A stretch of DNA of 7,434 nucleotides from Deltaproteobacteria bacterium RBG_13_52_11 (GTDB lineage: Bacteria > Desulfobacterota > B13-G15 > RBG-16-54-18), in assembly GCA_001797745.1 (NCBI GenBank), contig MGQF01000074.1, positions 26,469 to 33,902 on the forward strand, in the 5' to 3' direction. The notes below the pieces were generated by a model. That model made no database searches, was not told the DNA's origin, and saw only the letters and a program-made list of their open reading frames with translations. The translations under genes were made by a program, and so were the position numbers. Shown piece by piece: positions 1 to 6,110 of this stretch (positions within the stretch are counted from its first letter, which is position 1; the number at the start of each line of letters is the position of its first letter).

Positions 1-27
1 AGTTTTTTCTCTACTGTGAGTTGCCCC

Positions 28-561
28 ATGGGAAGGATAGGGTTACCGAAGCCGGTTAAGTTGATTATGAGCTTCATCACCTCCGATGACCATCTTTTAC
101 ATCAGGTCGTGGATGCCTTGGCGCAACGATATGGTGCAATCGATTTCGAGAGTGATATCCTCCCCTTTGACTTTACTAATTACTATACCCCTGAGATGGG
201 GGAGGGGTTGTTCCGGCGGTTTGTTACTTTTCGTCCCCTCATCCCCCGGGATGCCTTGGTGAGGATCAAGCGGGAGACCAATGAGATAGAGGAACAATTT
301 GCCGTTGAGGGGAGGCGGAGGATAAACATCGATCCCGGATATATCTGTGCAGAGCACTTGATTTTGGCCACGACGAAAGGGTATACTCACCGTCCTTACC
401 TGGGTGAAGGGATCTACGCAGACCTCACCCTCATCTACCGCGATGGAGAGTTCCGACCCCTGGAGTGGACGTACCCGGACTACGCCTCACCGGCGCTCAG
501 GGAGATACTGCAGGAGGCACGGAAGCGGTACCTGCAGGAACTGAAGGAGGGTGGAGGATGA
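28..561 (+). CDS. DUF4416 family protein, function unknown
   Basis: A protein of 177 residues recognised as DUF4416 by family signatures: an N-terminal PKPVKLI segment, FDFTNYYTPEMG followed by FRRFVTF, then NIDPGYI, a GIYADLTLIY strand and a near-C-terminal WTYPDY. The family has no established function; no signal peptide or membrane segment is visible, so it is probably cytoplasmic. I chose ATG at 28 because members usually begin just before the PxPVKLI segment, but no good Shine-Dalgarno precedes it. GTG at 16 (four residues longer) is possible, and the frame is open to the window edge, so the true start could even lie upstream. Its stop overlaps the yicC start (ATGA, 558-561) and the yicC ribosome-binding site lies inside this gene, so the two are translationally coupled. 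That hints at a role near RNA metabolism, but only by association. Confidence 0.85.
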   Translation: MGRIGLPKPVKLIMSFITSDDHLLHQVVDALAQRYGAIDFESDILPFDFTNYYTPEMGEGLFRRFVTFRPLIPRDALVRIKRETNEIEEQFAVEGRRRINIDPGYICAEHLILATTKGYTHRPYLGEGIYADLTLIYRDGEFRPLEWTYPDYASPALREILQEARKRYLQELKEGGG

Positions 562-1442
562 TAAAGAGCATGACAGGATATGGTGTGGCAGAGCGCAACC
601 TCCCCTTGGGGAAGGTTGCGGTGGAGGTGCGCTCCCTCAATCATAAATACCTGGATATCTCCCTCAGGCTCCCGCGGGGCTTCTTTACCCTCGAGCCAAA
701 GGTTCGCGACCTCGTGAAGAAGGGGGTGTCCCGGGGGCAGGTGGACCTGACCATGCGAATCGACCCGTCTGCCTCCACCGTTCCCCGGTACCGCCTGGAG
801 GCCGATACGAGCTTGGCAGAGGAATACATCCGCCTCTTGGACTCGATCAAGGAGAAGTTTGGCCTCAAGGGAGAGGTGACCTTGGATCACATCGCAGGTG
901 TGCGGGAGATTATCCCCTTCCTCGAACGGAAGGAGGATACAGAGGTCTATGGGGAGGAGATCGCATCAGTAACGGAAGAGGCGTTGAGGGCCTTAAATGA
1001 TTCCAGGCGGAAAGAGGGAGAGGTCCTCGAGGCGGACCTGGTGGGGAGGTTGGAGCAGGCTCGAAGGCTCATGGAGGAGATCAAGGATAGGACACCCTTA
1101 GTGGTCGACGCCTATCGGGAGCGGTTGCGTGAGCGGGTACGAGCCCTCTTAGAAGGGAGCGATTTCGATGAGCGCAGATTTCATCAGGAGGTAGCCTATT
1201 TCGCCGAACGATCCGATGTCTCCGAAGAGGTGATCAGGATGGAGAGCCACCTGCGCCAGTTTGAATCTAAGCTCAAGGAAGAGGGGCCTGCCGGGAGAGG
1301 GTTGGATTTTATCCTCCAGGAGATGAATAGAGAGGTGAACACCATTGGGGCAAAGGCGACCGATGCCGAGATCGCCCATAAGGTGATAGAGCTCAAGGGT
1401 GAGTTGGAGAAGATGAGGGAACAGGCACAAAATATTGAATGA
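558..1442 (+). CDS. yicC: YicC/YloC family endoribonuclease
   Basis: A 294-residue protein, the usual length for the family (about 290). It opens with MIKSMTGYG, the hallmark of YicC, followed by RSLNHKYLDI (residues 25-34) in the YicC_N domain. The C-terminal DUF1732 domain holds EVAYFAERSDVSEEVIRMES (about 211-230), GRGLDFILQEMNREVNTIG (247-264) and a final helical stretch through KVIELKGELEKMREQ. Family members are endoribonucleases; E. coli YicC has been linked to small-RNA decay. AAGGAGG at 544-550 sits seven bases before the ATG, which decides this start over the longer in-frame opening at 465. A stable hairpin is encoded at codons 13-21 (594-620). The remA gene follows after 11 bases. 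Identification is firm; the natural RNA targets are unknown. Confidence 0.96.
   Translation: MIKSMTGYGVAERNLPLGKVAVEVRSLNHKYLDISLRLPRGFFTLEPKVRDLVKKGVSRGQVDLTMRIDPSASTVPRYRLEADTSLAEEYIRLLDSIKEKFGLKGEVTLDHIAGVREIIPFLERKEDTEVYGEEIASVTEEALRALNDSRRKEGEVLEADLVGRLEQARRLMEEIKDRTPLVVDAYRERLRERVRALLEGSDFDERRFHQEVAYFAERSDVSEEVIRMESHLRQFESKLKEEGPAGRGLDFILQEMNREVNTIGAKATDAEIAHKVIELKGELEKMREQAQNIE
594..620 (+). other. Hairpin-forming inverted repeat in the 5' part of yicC
   Basis: CGCAACC (594-600) pairs with GGTTGCG (614-620). The helix continues with T601-A613, a bulged A612, and C602-605 against G608-611, leaving a very tight loop. In mRNA this would be a strong hairpin about 36 bases downstream of the yicC start. 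It lies in coding sequence and may be a by-product of codon choice; a regulatory role is speculation. Confidence 0.35.
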
Positions 1443-1453
1443 GAGGGATGCAG

Positions 1454-1708
1454 ATGAAGACACAATTATTGAATGTCGGTTTTGGCAACGTCGTGGTCGC
1501 TGCGCGCGTTGTCGCTATTGTCAGCCCCAGCTCAGCGCCCATGCGGAGGTTAAAGGATCACGCCAAAGATCTGGGCAAGTTGATCGATGCATCTCAGGGG
1601 CGCAAAACCAGATCCATCATCGTTACCGATAGCGATCATGTGGTCTTGTCGGGGGTCCAACCCGATACCCTGGCACAACGGTTGGCCGCTGGCGTGGGCA
1701 AAGAATAG
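1454..1708 (+). CDS. remA: RemA-like DNA-binding regulatory protein (DUF370)
   Basis: A small protein of 84 residues matching the RemA/DUF370 family almost end to end: LLNVGFGN (5-12), R18, IVSPSSAP (22-29), LIDASQGRKTRSI (43-55), TDSDHVVLSGVQPDTLAQRL (58-77). Bacillus subtilis RemA is a DNA-binding activator of biofilm matrix genes that forms ring-like oligomers and uses conserved basic residues. Here R18 and R50 are kept while position 51 is lysine rather than the common arginine. I chose ATG at 1454 because GAGAGGG (1441-1447) gives a well-placed ribosome-binding site and the family starts just before this point. ATG at 1439, which would overlap the yicC stop as ATGA, and ATG at 1448 are alternatives. 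In a non-Bacillus host the targets are unknown; its place between yicC and gmk suggests co-expression with core RNA and nucleotide functions. Confidence 0.9.
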   Translation: MKTQLLNVGFGNVVVAARVVAIVSPSSAPMRRLKDHAKDLGKLIDASQGRKTRSIIVTDSDHVVLSGVQPDTLAQRLAAGVGKE

Positions 1709-1729
1709 GATCGGGCAAGGGGAAAAGGG

Positions 1730-2353
1730 GTGGTAAGAGGAGAGAGAGGGATCCTCTTTGTCGTCTCAGCCCCTTCAGGGGCCGGGAAGACGACCCTCGT
1801 GCGCAAGGTCATCTCCCAGCTCCCAAGGGTGAGCCTGTCGGTTTCCTGCACCACGAGGGCACCGCGGCCAGGTGAACAAGAGGGAGTTGATTACTTTTTT
1901 ATCACCCGCGATGAGTTCAGCGCCATGGAGCGAGAGGGGAAATTCATCGAGTGGGCCCATGTGCACGGGGATCTTTACGGCACCCCGCGGGCCAATTTGG
2001 AGCGGCTCCAGCACGGGGAGGACCTCGTCTTGGAGATAGATACGCAGGGGGCGAGAAAGATCAGGGAGACGTTCAGCGAGGGGGTCCTTATCTTCATCCT
2101 CCCCCCTTCCCTTAAAGTCCTCGGGGAGAGGATCAAGGCCAGGGGAGGGGATTCCGAGGAGGCGATTCAGGCCCGCCTGCAAAATGCCCACAAGGAGCTT
2201 GATCAAAAGGCCTGGTACGACTATATTGTAGTCAACACGGAGATCGAGGAGGCGACGAGAGAATTGGCCTCCATCATCATAGCCGAGCGGTGCAAGACCG
2301 CGAGGATATTAGCAGGCGGGAGGGGAGGAATCTATGGCACGGATAACGGTTGA
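1730..2353 (+). CDS. gmk: Guanylate kinase
   Basis: A 207-residue guanylate kinase, which phosphorylates GMP to GDP with ATP in the cytoplasm and so feeds GTP and (p)ppGpp pools. Visible motifs: P-loop SAPSGAGKTT (13-22), the GMP-binding segment SCTTRAPRPGEQEGVDYFF (39-57), an FIEWAHVHGDLYGTP segment, LEIDTQGA, the FILPPS strand and lid-region RGGDSEE. Length is typical. The start is GTG at 1730, with AAGGGG (1717-1722) seven bases upstream; no ATG lies in a sensible position. The gap to remA is 21 bases, and the last 20 bases overlap rpoZ, a common gmk-rpoZ arrangement that couples their translation. Nothing looks broken. Confidence 0.97.
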   Translation: MVRGERGILFVVSAPSGAGKTTLVRKVISQLPRVSLSVSCTTRAPRPGEQEGVDYFFITRDEFSAMEREGKFIEWAHVHGDLYGTPRANLERLQHGEDLVLEIDTQGARKIRETFSEGVLIFILPPSLKVLGERIKARGGDSEEAIQARLQNAHKELDQKAWYDYIVVNTEIEEATRELASIIIAERCKTARILAGGRGGIYGTDNG

Positions 2354-2606
2354 GGACTGTCTGGAGCGGGTCGAGAGCCGCTTTTCGTTGGTGATCCTGG
2401 CTACCAAACGGGTCAAGATGCTCCTGAAGGGGGCACCCACTTTGGTGAGCACCGATAACAAGTTTATTGTCAACGCCTTAAGGGAGATAGCCGCTGGAAA
2501 GGTCTCGTACACGTACGAGACCGAAGGTGGGCGGGGAGAGGCAGAAGGCCCCCGTGTAAAGCTCGTGGAGAAGGATGAGGAGGGGCAGGGGCCTGCCGAA
2601 TCATGA
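2334..2606 (+). CDS. rpoZ: DNA-directed RNA polymerase subunit omega
   Basis: A 90-residue omega subunit, which binds the beta' subunit, aids RNA polymerase assembly and in many bacteria forms part of a ppGpp-binding site. The N-terminal core is canonical: MARITVEDCLERVESRFSLV, then ATKRVKMLLKGAPTLV, DNKFIVNALREIAAGKV (about 42-58). The tail after residue 58 is acidic and low in complexity (EGGRGEAEGP, EKDEEGQGP), as in many omega proteins. AGGGGAGGA (2321-2329) lies just before the ATG, inside the end of gmk. The core-tail junction is encoded by a perfect inverted repeat at 2501-2522. The gap to the glycolytic gene gap is 48 bases. Confidence 0.96.
   Translation: MARITVEDCLERVESRFSLVILATKRVKMLLKGAPTLVSTDNKFIVNALREIAAGKVSYTYETEGGRGEAEGPRVKLVEKDEEGQGPAES
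2501..2522. repeat. Perfect 10-base inverted repeat inside rpoZ
   Basis: Arms GGTCTCGTAC (2501-2510) and GTACGAGACC (2513-2522) are exact reverse complements separated by two bases (AC). In RNA this gives a 9-base-pair stem with a CACG tetraloop; in DNA it is a 22-base dyad of operator size. It encodes residues 57-63, at the junction of the conserved omega core and its variable tail. No U-run follows, so it is not a standard terminator. It could be an operator, an RNA processing site or chance. Confidence 0.6.
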
Positions 2607-2627
2607 GGGAGGCACCCACCTCTTTTT
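2605..2627 (+). terminator. Weak terminator-like hairpin between rpoZ and gap
   Basis: GAGG (2609-2612) pairs with CCTC (2619-2622) across a six-base loop. The stem may extend by weaker and G-U pairs down to 2605/2626 and is followed by TTTTT (2623-2627). Just upstream, GGCAGG (2584-2589) and CCTGCC (2592-2597) form another short inverted repeat. The stem is marginal, so partial termination or no function are both plausible. It lies at the boundary between the rpoZ cluster and the glycolytic genes. Confidence 0.3.
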
Positions 2628-2654
2628 CAATATAGTCATGAGGAGGGAGCAACG

Positions 2655-3656
2655 ATGGGAGTGAAAGTAGGGATTAATGGCTTTGGCAGAATAGGCAGGG
2701 TTGTCCTGAGGGCTGCCGAGCGGATGGGCGCTGATCTGGATTTCGTTGCAATCAACGACCTTACGGATGCTCAGACCCTCGCCCACTTGCTCAAATATGA
2801 TTCGGTGCATGGTCTTTTCCCCGGTGAGGTGCAGGCAGCGGGGGATCGCATCCTCGTCAACGGTAAGGGGATCAAGGTGATGGCTGTCAAAGACCCTGCC
2901 CAGCTTCCTTGGAAGGACCTGGGGGTAGAGGTGGTCATGGAATGCACGGGGTTGTTCCGCGAAAGGGACAAGGCAGCCAAGCACCTCGGGGCAGGGGCGA
3001 AAAAGGTGATCATCTCCGCTCCTGCCAAAGGGCCGGATATCACCATCGTTATGGGGGTCAACCACCAGGAGTACGATCCAAAGAAACACCACATCATCTC
3101 CAATGCCTCCTGTACCACCAATTGCTTGGCCCCGGTGGCCAAGGTCATCCTTGAAAATTTCGGGATCCAGCGGGGATTGATGACCACCATCCACGCCTAT
3201 ACCAACGATCAGCGTATCTTGGACCTCCCCCATGAGGATCTGCGCAGGGCAAGGGCAGCTGCCCTCTCCATGATCCCCACTACCACCGGGGCAGCGACGG
3301 CAGTCGCATTGGTATTGCCCCAGCTCAAGGGAAAGCTCGATGGGATGGCCATCAGGGTCCCGACCCCCAACGTTTCGCTTGTCGACCTGGTTGCCGAGGT
3401 GGAGAAGGAGACGAGCGTAGACGGGGTAAACGCCGCCTTCAAGAAGGCCTCCACGGGTGGACTCAAGGGTATCCTCGGATATTCAGAGGAGCCCCTCGTG
3501 TCGGTGGATTATAACGGGACAACGCTTTCCTCTATTGTGGATGCCCTCAGCACCACAGTCATCGAGGGGAGGATGGTAAAGGTCCTGGCCTGGTACGACA
3601 ATGAGATGGGGTATTCGGCGAGGATGGTGGACGTGGCAAAATTCATCTCCGCGTAA
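2655..3656 (+). CDS. gap: Glyceraldehyde-3-phosphate dehydrogenase, type I (NAD-dependent)
   Basis: A 333-residue GAPDH, normal for the class, converting glyceraldehyde 3-phosphate, NAD+ and phosphate to 1,3-bisphosphoglycerate. The Rossmann fold opens with VGINGFGRIGR (5-15). D35 after IN suits NAD rather than NADP, and P192 in the LPHEDLRRAR segment also fits the glycolytic form. The catalytic cysteine is C153 in SNASCTTNC and the catalytic histidine H180 in TIHAYT. RVPTPNVSLVDL (234-245) and WYDNEMGYSARM (313-324) are intact. Residue 215 is threonine in TGAATAV, where E. coli and Bacillus enzymes have lysine. AGGAGG (2641-2646) sits eight bases before the ATG. It is the first gene of gap-pgk-tpiA-secG. 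Confidence 0.98.
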   Translation: MGVKVGINGFGRIGRVVLRAAERMGADLDFVAINDLTDAQTLAHLLKYDSVHGLFPGEVQAAGDRILVNGKGIKVMAVKDPAQLPWKDLGVEVVMECTGLFRERDKAAKHLGAGAKKVIISAPAKGPDITIVMGVNHQEYDPKKHHIISNASCTTNCLAPVAKVILENFGIQRGLMTTIHAYTNDQRILDLPHEDLRRARAAALSMIPTTTGAATAVALVLPQLKGKLDGMAIRVPTPNVSLVDLVAEVEKETSVDGVNAAFKKASTGGLKGILGYSEEPLVSVDYNGTTLSSIVDALSTTVIEGRMVKVLAWYDNEMGYSARMVDVAKFISA

Positions 3657-3682
3657 TTGGAGTTACCGAAAGGAAAGATGCT

Positions 3683-4864
3683 GTGGCCATCAAGTGCATC
3701 GATGAGATCGAGATAGCGGGCAAGAGGATTTTTATCCGGGTCGACTTTAATGTGCCGTTGGGGGATGGCGGTGAGGTGCAGGACGACACGAAGGTCGTCG
3801 CCGCCCTCCCCACCATCCGGTATGCCGTGGATAAAGGTGCCAAGGTCATACTGGCCTCCCACCTGGGGCGTCCCAAGGGTAAGGTAATACCGGAGATGAG
3901 CCTTGCCCCAATCGCCCACAGGCTCTCGGGCCTCCTGGGTCAGGAGGTGGTGATGGCCCCTGACTGTATCGGAGAGGCGGTTGCATCCCTCGTGGAGCGG
4001 ATGAAAGAGAGGGAGGTCCTGTTGCTGGAGAACGTCAGGTTTCACCTCGAGGAAACGGAGAACGATCCGGAGTTCGCCAAGCAATTGGCGGCCCTCGCCG
4101 ATATCTATGTCAACGACGCCTTCGGTGCCGCCCACAGGGCCCATGCCTCCGTAGAGGGGATCACCCATCACATGGTGGTGGCCTGTGGGTTTCTTATGAA
4201 GAAGGAGATAGAGTATTTGATCAATGCCCTGGCCTCCCCTGAGCGTCCCTTTGTCGCCATCCTGGGCGGGGCCAAGGTCTCCGATAAAATAGGGGTGGTC
4301 AAGAACTTGATGGGCAAGGTCGATACCATCCTCATCGGCGGCGGCATGGCCTATACATTCTTGAGATCGAAGGGATATGAGGTGGGCAGGTCGCTCGTGG
4401 AGGATGATAAGGTGCCGTTGGCAAAGAGTACCCTGAAGGAGGCTCAAGAACGCAACGTGGACCTCCGCCTCCCCCTGGACCTTGTGGTGGCCAAGGAGTT
4501 TACCCCGGATGCTGAACATAAGGTGGTCACCATACAGGAGATCCCTGCCGGCTGGGTGGGCATGGGTATCGGCCCCCAGACCACCGAGGCCTTCGCCGCG
4601 GTGATCAAAGGTGCGCGGACCATCGTGTGGAATGGCCCCATGGGGGTCTTTGAGATCGAGGCCTTTGCCAAGGGCAATGAGGGGGTGGCCAAGGCGGTGG
4701 TCGCGTCCGGTGCCCTCAGCATCGTGGGGGGTGGGGACTCCATCGCGGCCCTCAAGGCATTGGGCCTGGCCGATAAAATAACCCATATCTCCACAGGGGG
4801 AGGGGCTACCCTGGAGCTGTTAGAGGGGAAGACCCTCCCGGGTATAGCTGCCCTGAACCGATAG
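3683..4864 (+). CDS. pgk: Phosphoglycerate kinase
   Basis: A 393-residue monomeric PGK of normal length, making ATP and 3-phosphoglycerate from 1,3-bisphosphoglycerate and ADP. Substrate-side motifs in the N-domain are RVDFNVP (19-25), SHLGRPKG (59-66), LLENVRF (114-120) and NDAFGAAHRAHAS (144-156). C-domain nucleotide motifs are GGAKVSDK (195-202), WNGPMGVFE (316-324), GGGDS (349-353) and STGGGA (370-375). One oddity: the segment usually read DDTRI has K37 in place of the catalytic arginine (Arg38 in yeast numbering); the other basic substrate contacts (R63, R119, R152) are kept. The start is GTG at 3683 with AGGA (3671-3674) eight bases upstream; the ATG at 3678 is out of frame and soon stops. 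The gap to the preceding gene is 26 bases. Confidence 0.97.
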   Translation: MAIKCIDEIEIAGKRIFIRVDFNVPLGDGGEVQDDTKVVAALPTIRYAVDKGAKVILASHLGRPKGKVIPEMSLAPIAHRLSGLLGQEVVMAPDCIGEAVASLVERMKEREVLLLENVRFHLEETENDPEFAKQLAALADIYVNDAFGAAHRAHASVEGITHHMVVACGFLMKKEIEYLINALASPERPFVAILGGAKVSDKIGVVKNLMGKVDTILIGGGMAYTFLRSKGYEVGRSLVEDDKVPLAKSTLKEAQERNVDLRLPLDLVVAKEFTPDAEHKVVTIQEIPAGWVGMGIGPQTTEAFAAVIKGARTIVWNGPMGVFEIEAFAKGNEGVAKAVVASGALSIVGGGDSIAALKALGLADKITHISTGGGATLELLEGKTLPGIAALNR

Positions 4865-4880
4865 GGTAAAGGCGTTGATG

Positions 4881-5639
4881 ATGCGCACCCCCATCATGGC
4901 GGGAAACTGGAAGATGCACAAGACGGCGCGGGAGGCGGTTGAGTTTGTGACCCGCTTACAGAAAGAGCTGGGGGATTGGGAGGAGACCGAGGTGGTAGTA
5001 GCCCCCCCCTTTGTCGCCCTGGCGCCGGTAGCCGAACGCCTCCAAGGGACCAAGATCGCTTTAGCTGCCCAAGACTGCTTTTGGGAGGAGCAGGGGGCCT
5101 ATACCGGTGAGGTGTCCCCCCCCATGGTGCGAGATGTGGGGTGCCGCTATGTGATCATCGGCCACTCCGAGCGGAGGGCGTACTTTGGCGAGACCAATGA
5201 GACAGTGAACAAGAAGGTGAAGGCGGCCCTTGCCCACGGCCTGCATCCTATCATCTGCGTGGGGGAATCCCTGGAGCAGCGGGAGAGGGGTGATACCTTT
5301 ACGTTCGTGGGAAGACAGGTGAAGGAATGCTTGCAGGGGCTGGAAGAAGCCGCAATCCAAAAAATGGTGATCGCCTACGAACCCATCTGGGCCATCGGGA
5401 CGGGTAAGACGGCCACTCCCGAACAGGCCCAAGAGGTGCACACATTCATCAGGGGGGTTGTGGCCGAGACCTTCAGCCCTCAGGGGGCGGAGGTGCTCCG
5501 GATCCAATATGGGGGGAGTGTCAAGCCGGACAATGTCGATGAATTGATGGCCCAGCCCGACATCGACGGTGCCTTGGTGGGAGGGGCCAGCCTTGTGGTG
5601 GAATCCTTTGCCAGGATTGTAAGATTTGAGAGGAGATAG
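4881..5639 (+). CDS. tpiA: Triosephosphate isomerase
   Basis: A 252-residue TIM-barrel enzyme interconverting dihydroxyacetone phosphate and glyceraldehyde 3-phosphate. All catalytic parts are visible: AGNWKMH with K11, IIGHSERR with H95, AYEPIWAIGTGKTATPEQ with E167 and the mobile loop 6, and YGGSVKPDN (210-218) for phosphate binding. I chose ATG at 4881 because TAAAGG (4867-4872) is then eight bases away and family members begin one or two residues before this TPIMAGNWK stretch. ATG at 4878 or TTG at 4875 would add one or two residues. It follows pgk by 16 bases and is almost contiguous with secG. Nothing is missing or unusual. Confidence 0.97.
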   Translation: MRTPIMAGNWKMHKTAREAVEFVTRLQKELGDWEETEVVVAPPFVALAPVAERLQGTKIALAAQDCFWEEQGAYTGEVSPPMVRDVGCRYVIIGHSERRAYFGETNETVNKKVKAALAHGLHPIICVGESLEQRERGDTFTFVGRQVKECLQGLEEAAIQKMVIAYEPIWAIGTGKTATPEQAQEVHTFIRGVVAETFSPQGAEVLRIQYGGSVKPDNVDELMAQPDIDGALVGGASLVVESFARIVRFERR

Positions 5640-5644
5640 GAGGT
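5638..5644 (+). promoter_or_regulatory. secG ribosome-binding site overlapping the tpiA stop
   Basis: AGGAGGT is a near-perfect Shine-Dalgarno sequence six bases before the secG ATG. Its first two bases are the last two of the tpiA TAG stop, so ribosomes finishing tpiA end on the site that initiates secG. Confidence 0.8.
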
Positions 5645-5650
5645 AATCAC

Positions 5651-5959
5651 ATGTTGGGAATCCTTACGTTTTTACATGTCCTTGTCTGCGTGCTGATGAT
5701 TATGATCATCTTGTTACAGAAAGGGAAGGGGGCTGAGATGGGAGCCGCCTTTGGCGGCGGTTATAGCCAGACCCTCTTCGGGAGCGCAGGACCAATCGGC
5801 TTCTTAAACAAGCTCACCACCGTGGTAGCCGTCTTTTTTATGCTGACGTCCCTTCTCTTGGCCCTTTTGGCCGGCAATGCCCCTACCAAGTCGCTGGTGG
5901 ACGAGGTGCCGCAGCAAGGTGCCCCTATGGTCCCTGGCCCGTTTCCTGGTGATGACTAA
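5651..5959 (+). CDS. secG: Preprotein translocase subunit SecG
   Basis: A 102-residue inner-membrane protein, the small accessory subunit of the SecYEG export channel. It has the family layout: a hydrophobic segment at about 2-22, a cytoplasmic loop with LLQKGKGAEMGAAFGGG and SQTLFGSAG (21-46), and a second hydrophobic segment at about 56-74. The tail after residue 75 is proline-rich and acidic (GPFPGDD). Linkage to tpiA is seen in many bacteria. Its ribosome-binding site overlaps the tpiA stop. No terminator was seen between secG and the tRNA promoter, so read-through into the tRNA gene is possible. Confidence 0.94.
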   Translation: MLGILTFLHVLVCVLMIMIILLQKGKGAEMGAAFGGGYSQTLFGSAGPIGFLNKLTTVVAVFFMLTSLLLALLAGNAPTKSLVDEVPQQGAPMVPGPFPGDD

Positions 5960-5966
5960 AAAGGGT

Positions 5967-5995
5967 TTGGCAAGAGGGGTTCGTTTAGATATAAT
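5967..5995 (+). promoter_or_regulatory. Sigma70-type promoter of the tRNA-Leu gene
   Basis: TTGGCA (5967-5972, five of six matches to the -35 consensus) is followed after exactly 17 bases by TATAAT (5990-5995, perfect -10). Transcription would start near 6002, leaving a leader of about nine bases before the mature tRNA. The stretch after the -10 is GC-rich (GGGCC), a discriminator type linked in proteobacteria to stringent control of stable RNA; whether that applies here is inference. Confidence 0.85.
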
Positions 5996-6010
5996 GGGCC
6001 TCGTGAATGT

Positions 6011-6097
6011 GCCGAAGTGGTGGAATTTGGTAGACACGCCATCTTGAGGGGGTGGTGGGTATCCCCCGTGCGGGTTCAAATCCCGCCTTCGGCACCA
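6011..6097 (+). tRNA. tRNA-Leu (anticodon GAG)
   Basis: Full cloverleaf. Acceptor GCCGAAG (6011-6017) pairs with CTTCGGC (6087-6093), with discriminator A6094 and encoded CCA (6095-6097). The D-stem is GTG/CAC. The anticodon stem CCATC (6039-6043) pairs with GGTGG (6051-6055) with one G-U pair; the loop is TTGAGGG, giving anticodon GAG at 6046-6048, which reads CUC and CUU. A long variable arm with GGG/CCC identifies a class II tRNA, as expected for leucine. The T-stem GCGGG/CCCGC encloses TTCAAAT. It has its own promoter and terminator, so it can be a single-gene transcription unit. Confidence 0.97.
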
Positions 6098-6110
6098 GAT
6101 ATGGATGGAG

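Noticed and set aside
1769..1782. GCCCC/GGGGC hairpin in gmk
   Set aside because: It is explained by the codons for the invariant P-loop (PSGAG) and has no regulatory context.
2603..2635. Ten-codon frame between rpoZ and gap
   Set aside because: No properly spaced ribosome-binding site and no recognisable peptide; best seen as chance in the short gap.
2631..2636. TATAGT as a -10 box for gap
   Set aside because: The position 17 bases upstream (2608-2613) has no -35 likeness, so an independent promoter is not supported.
2743..2758. TCGTTG/CAACGA inverted repeat in the 5' part of gap
   Set aside because: A 6-base stem in a conserved coding segment is short enough to arise by chance.
2601..3233. 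A 210-codon antisense open frame over gap
   Set aside because: Shadow of the gap coding frame with no recognisable domain; the + strand GAPDH is complete and canonical.
3509..4786. A 425-codon antisense open frame across the end of gap and most of pgk
   Set aside because: It lies opposite two unmistakable genes, its residues (rich in H, G, L, D) look like a mirror of GC-rich codon use, no domain is recognisable and no start signal was seen.
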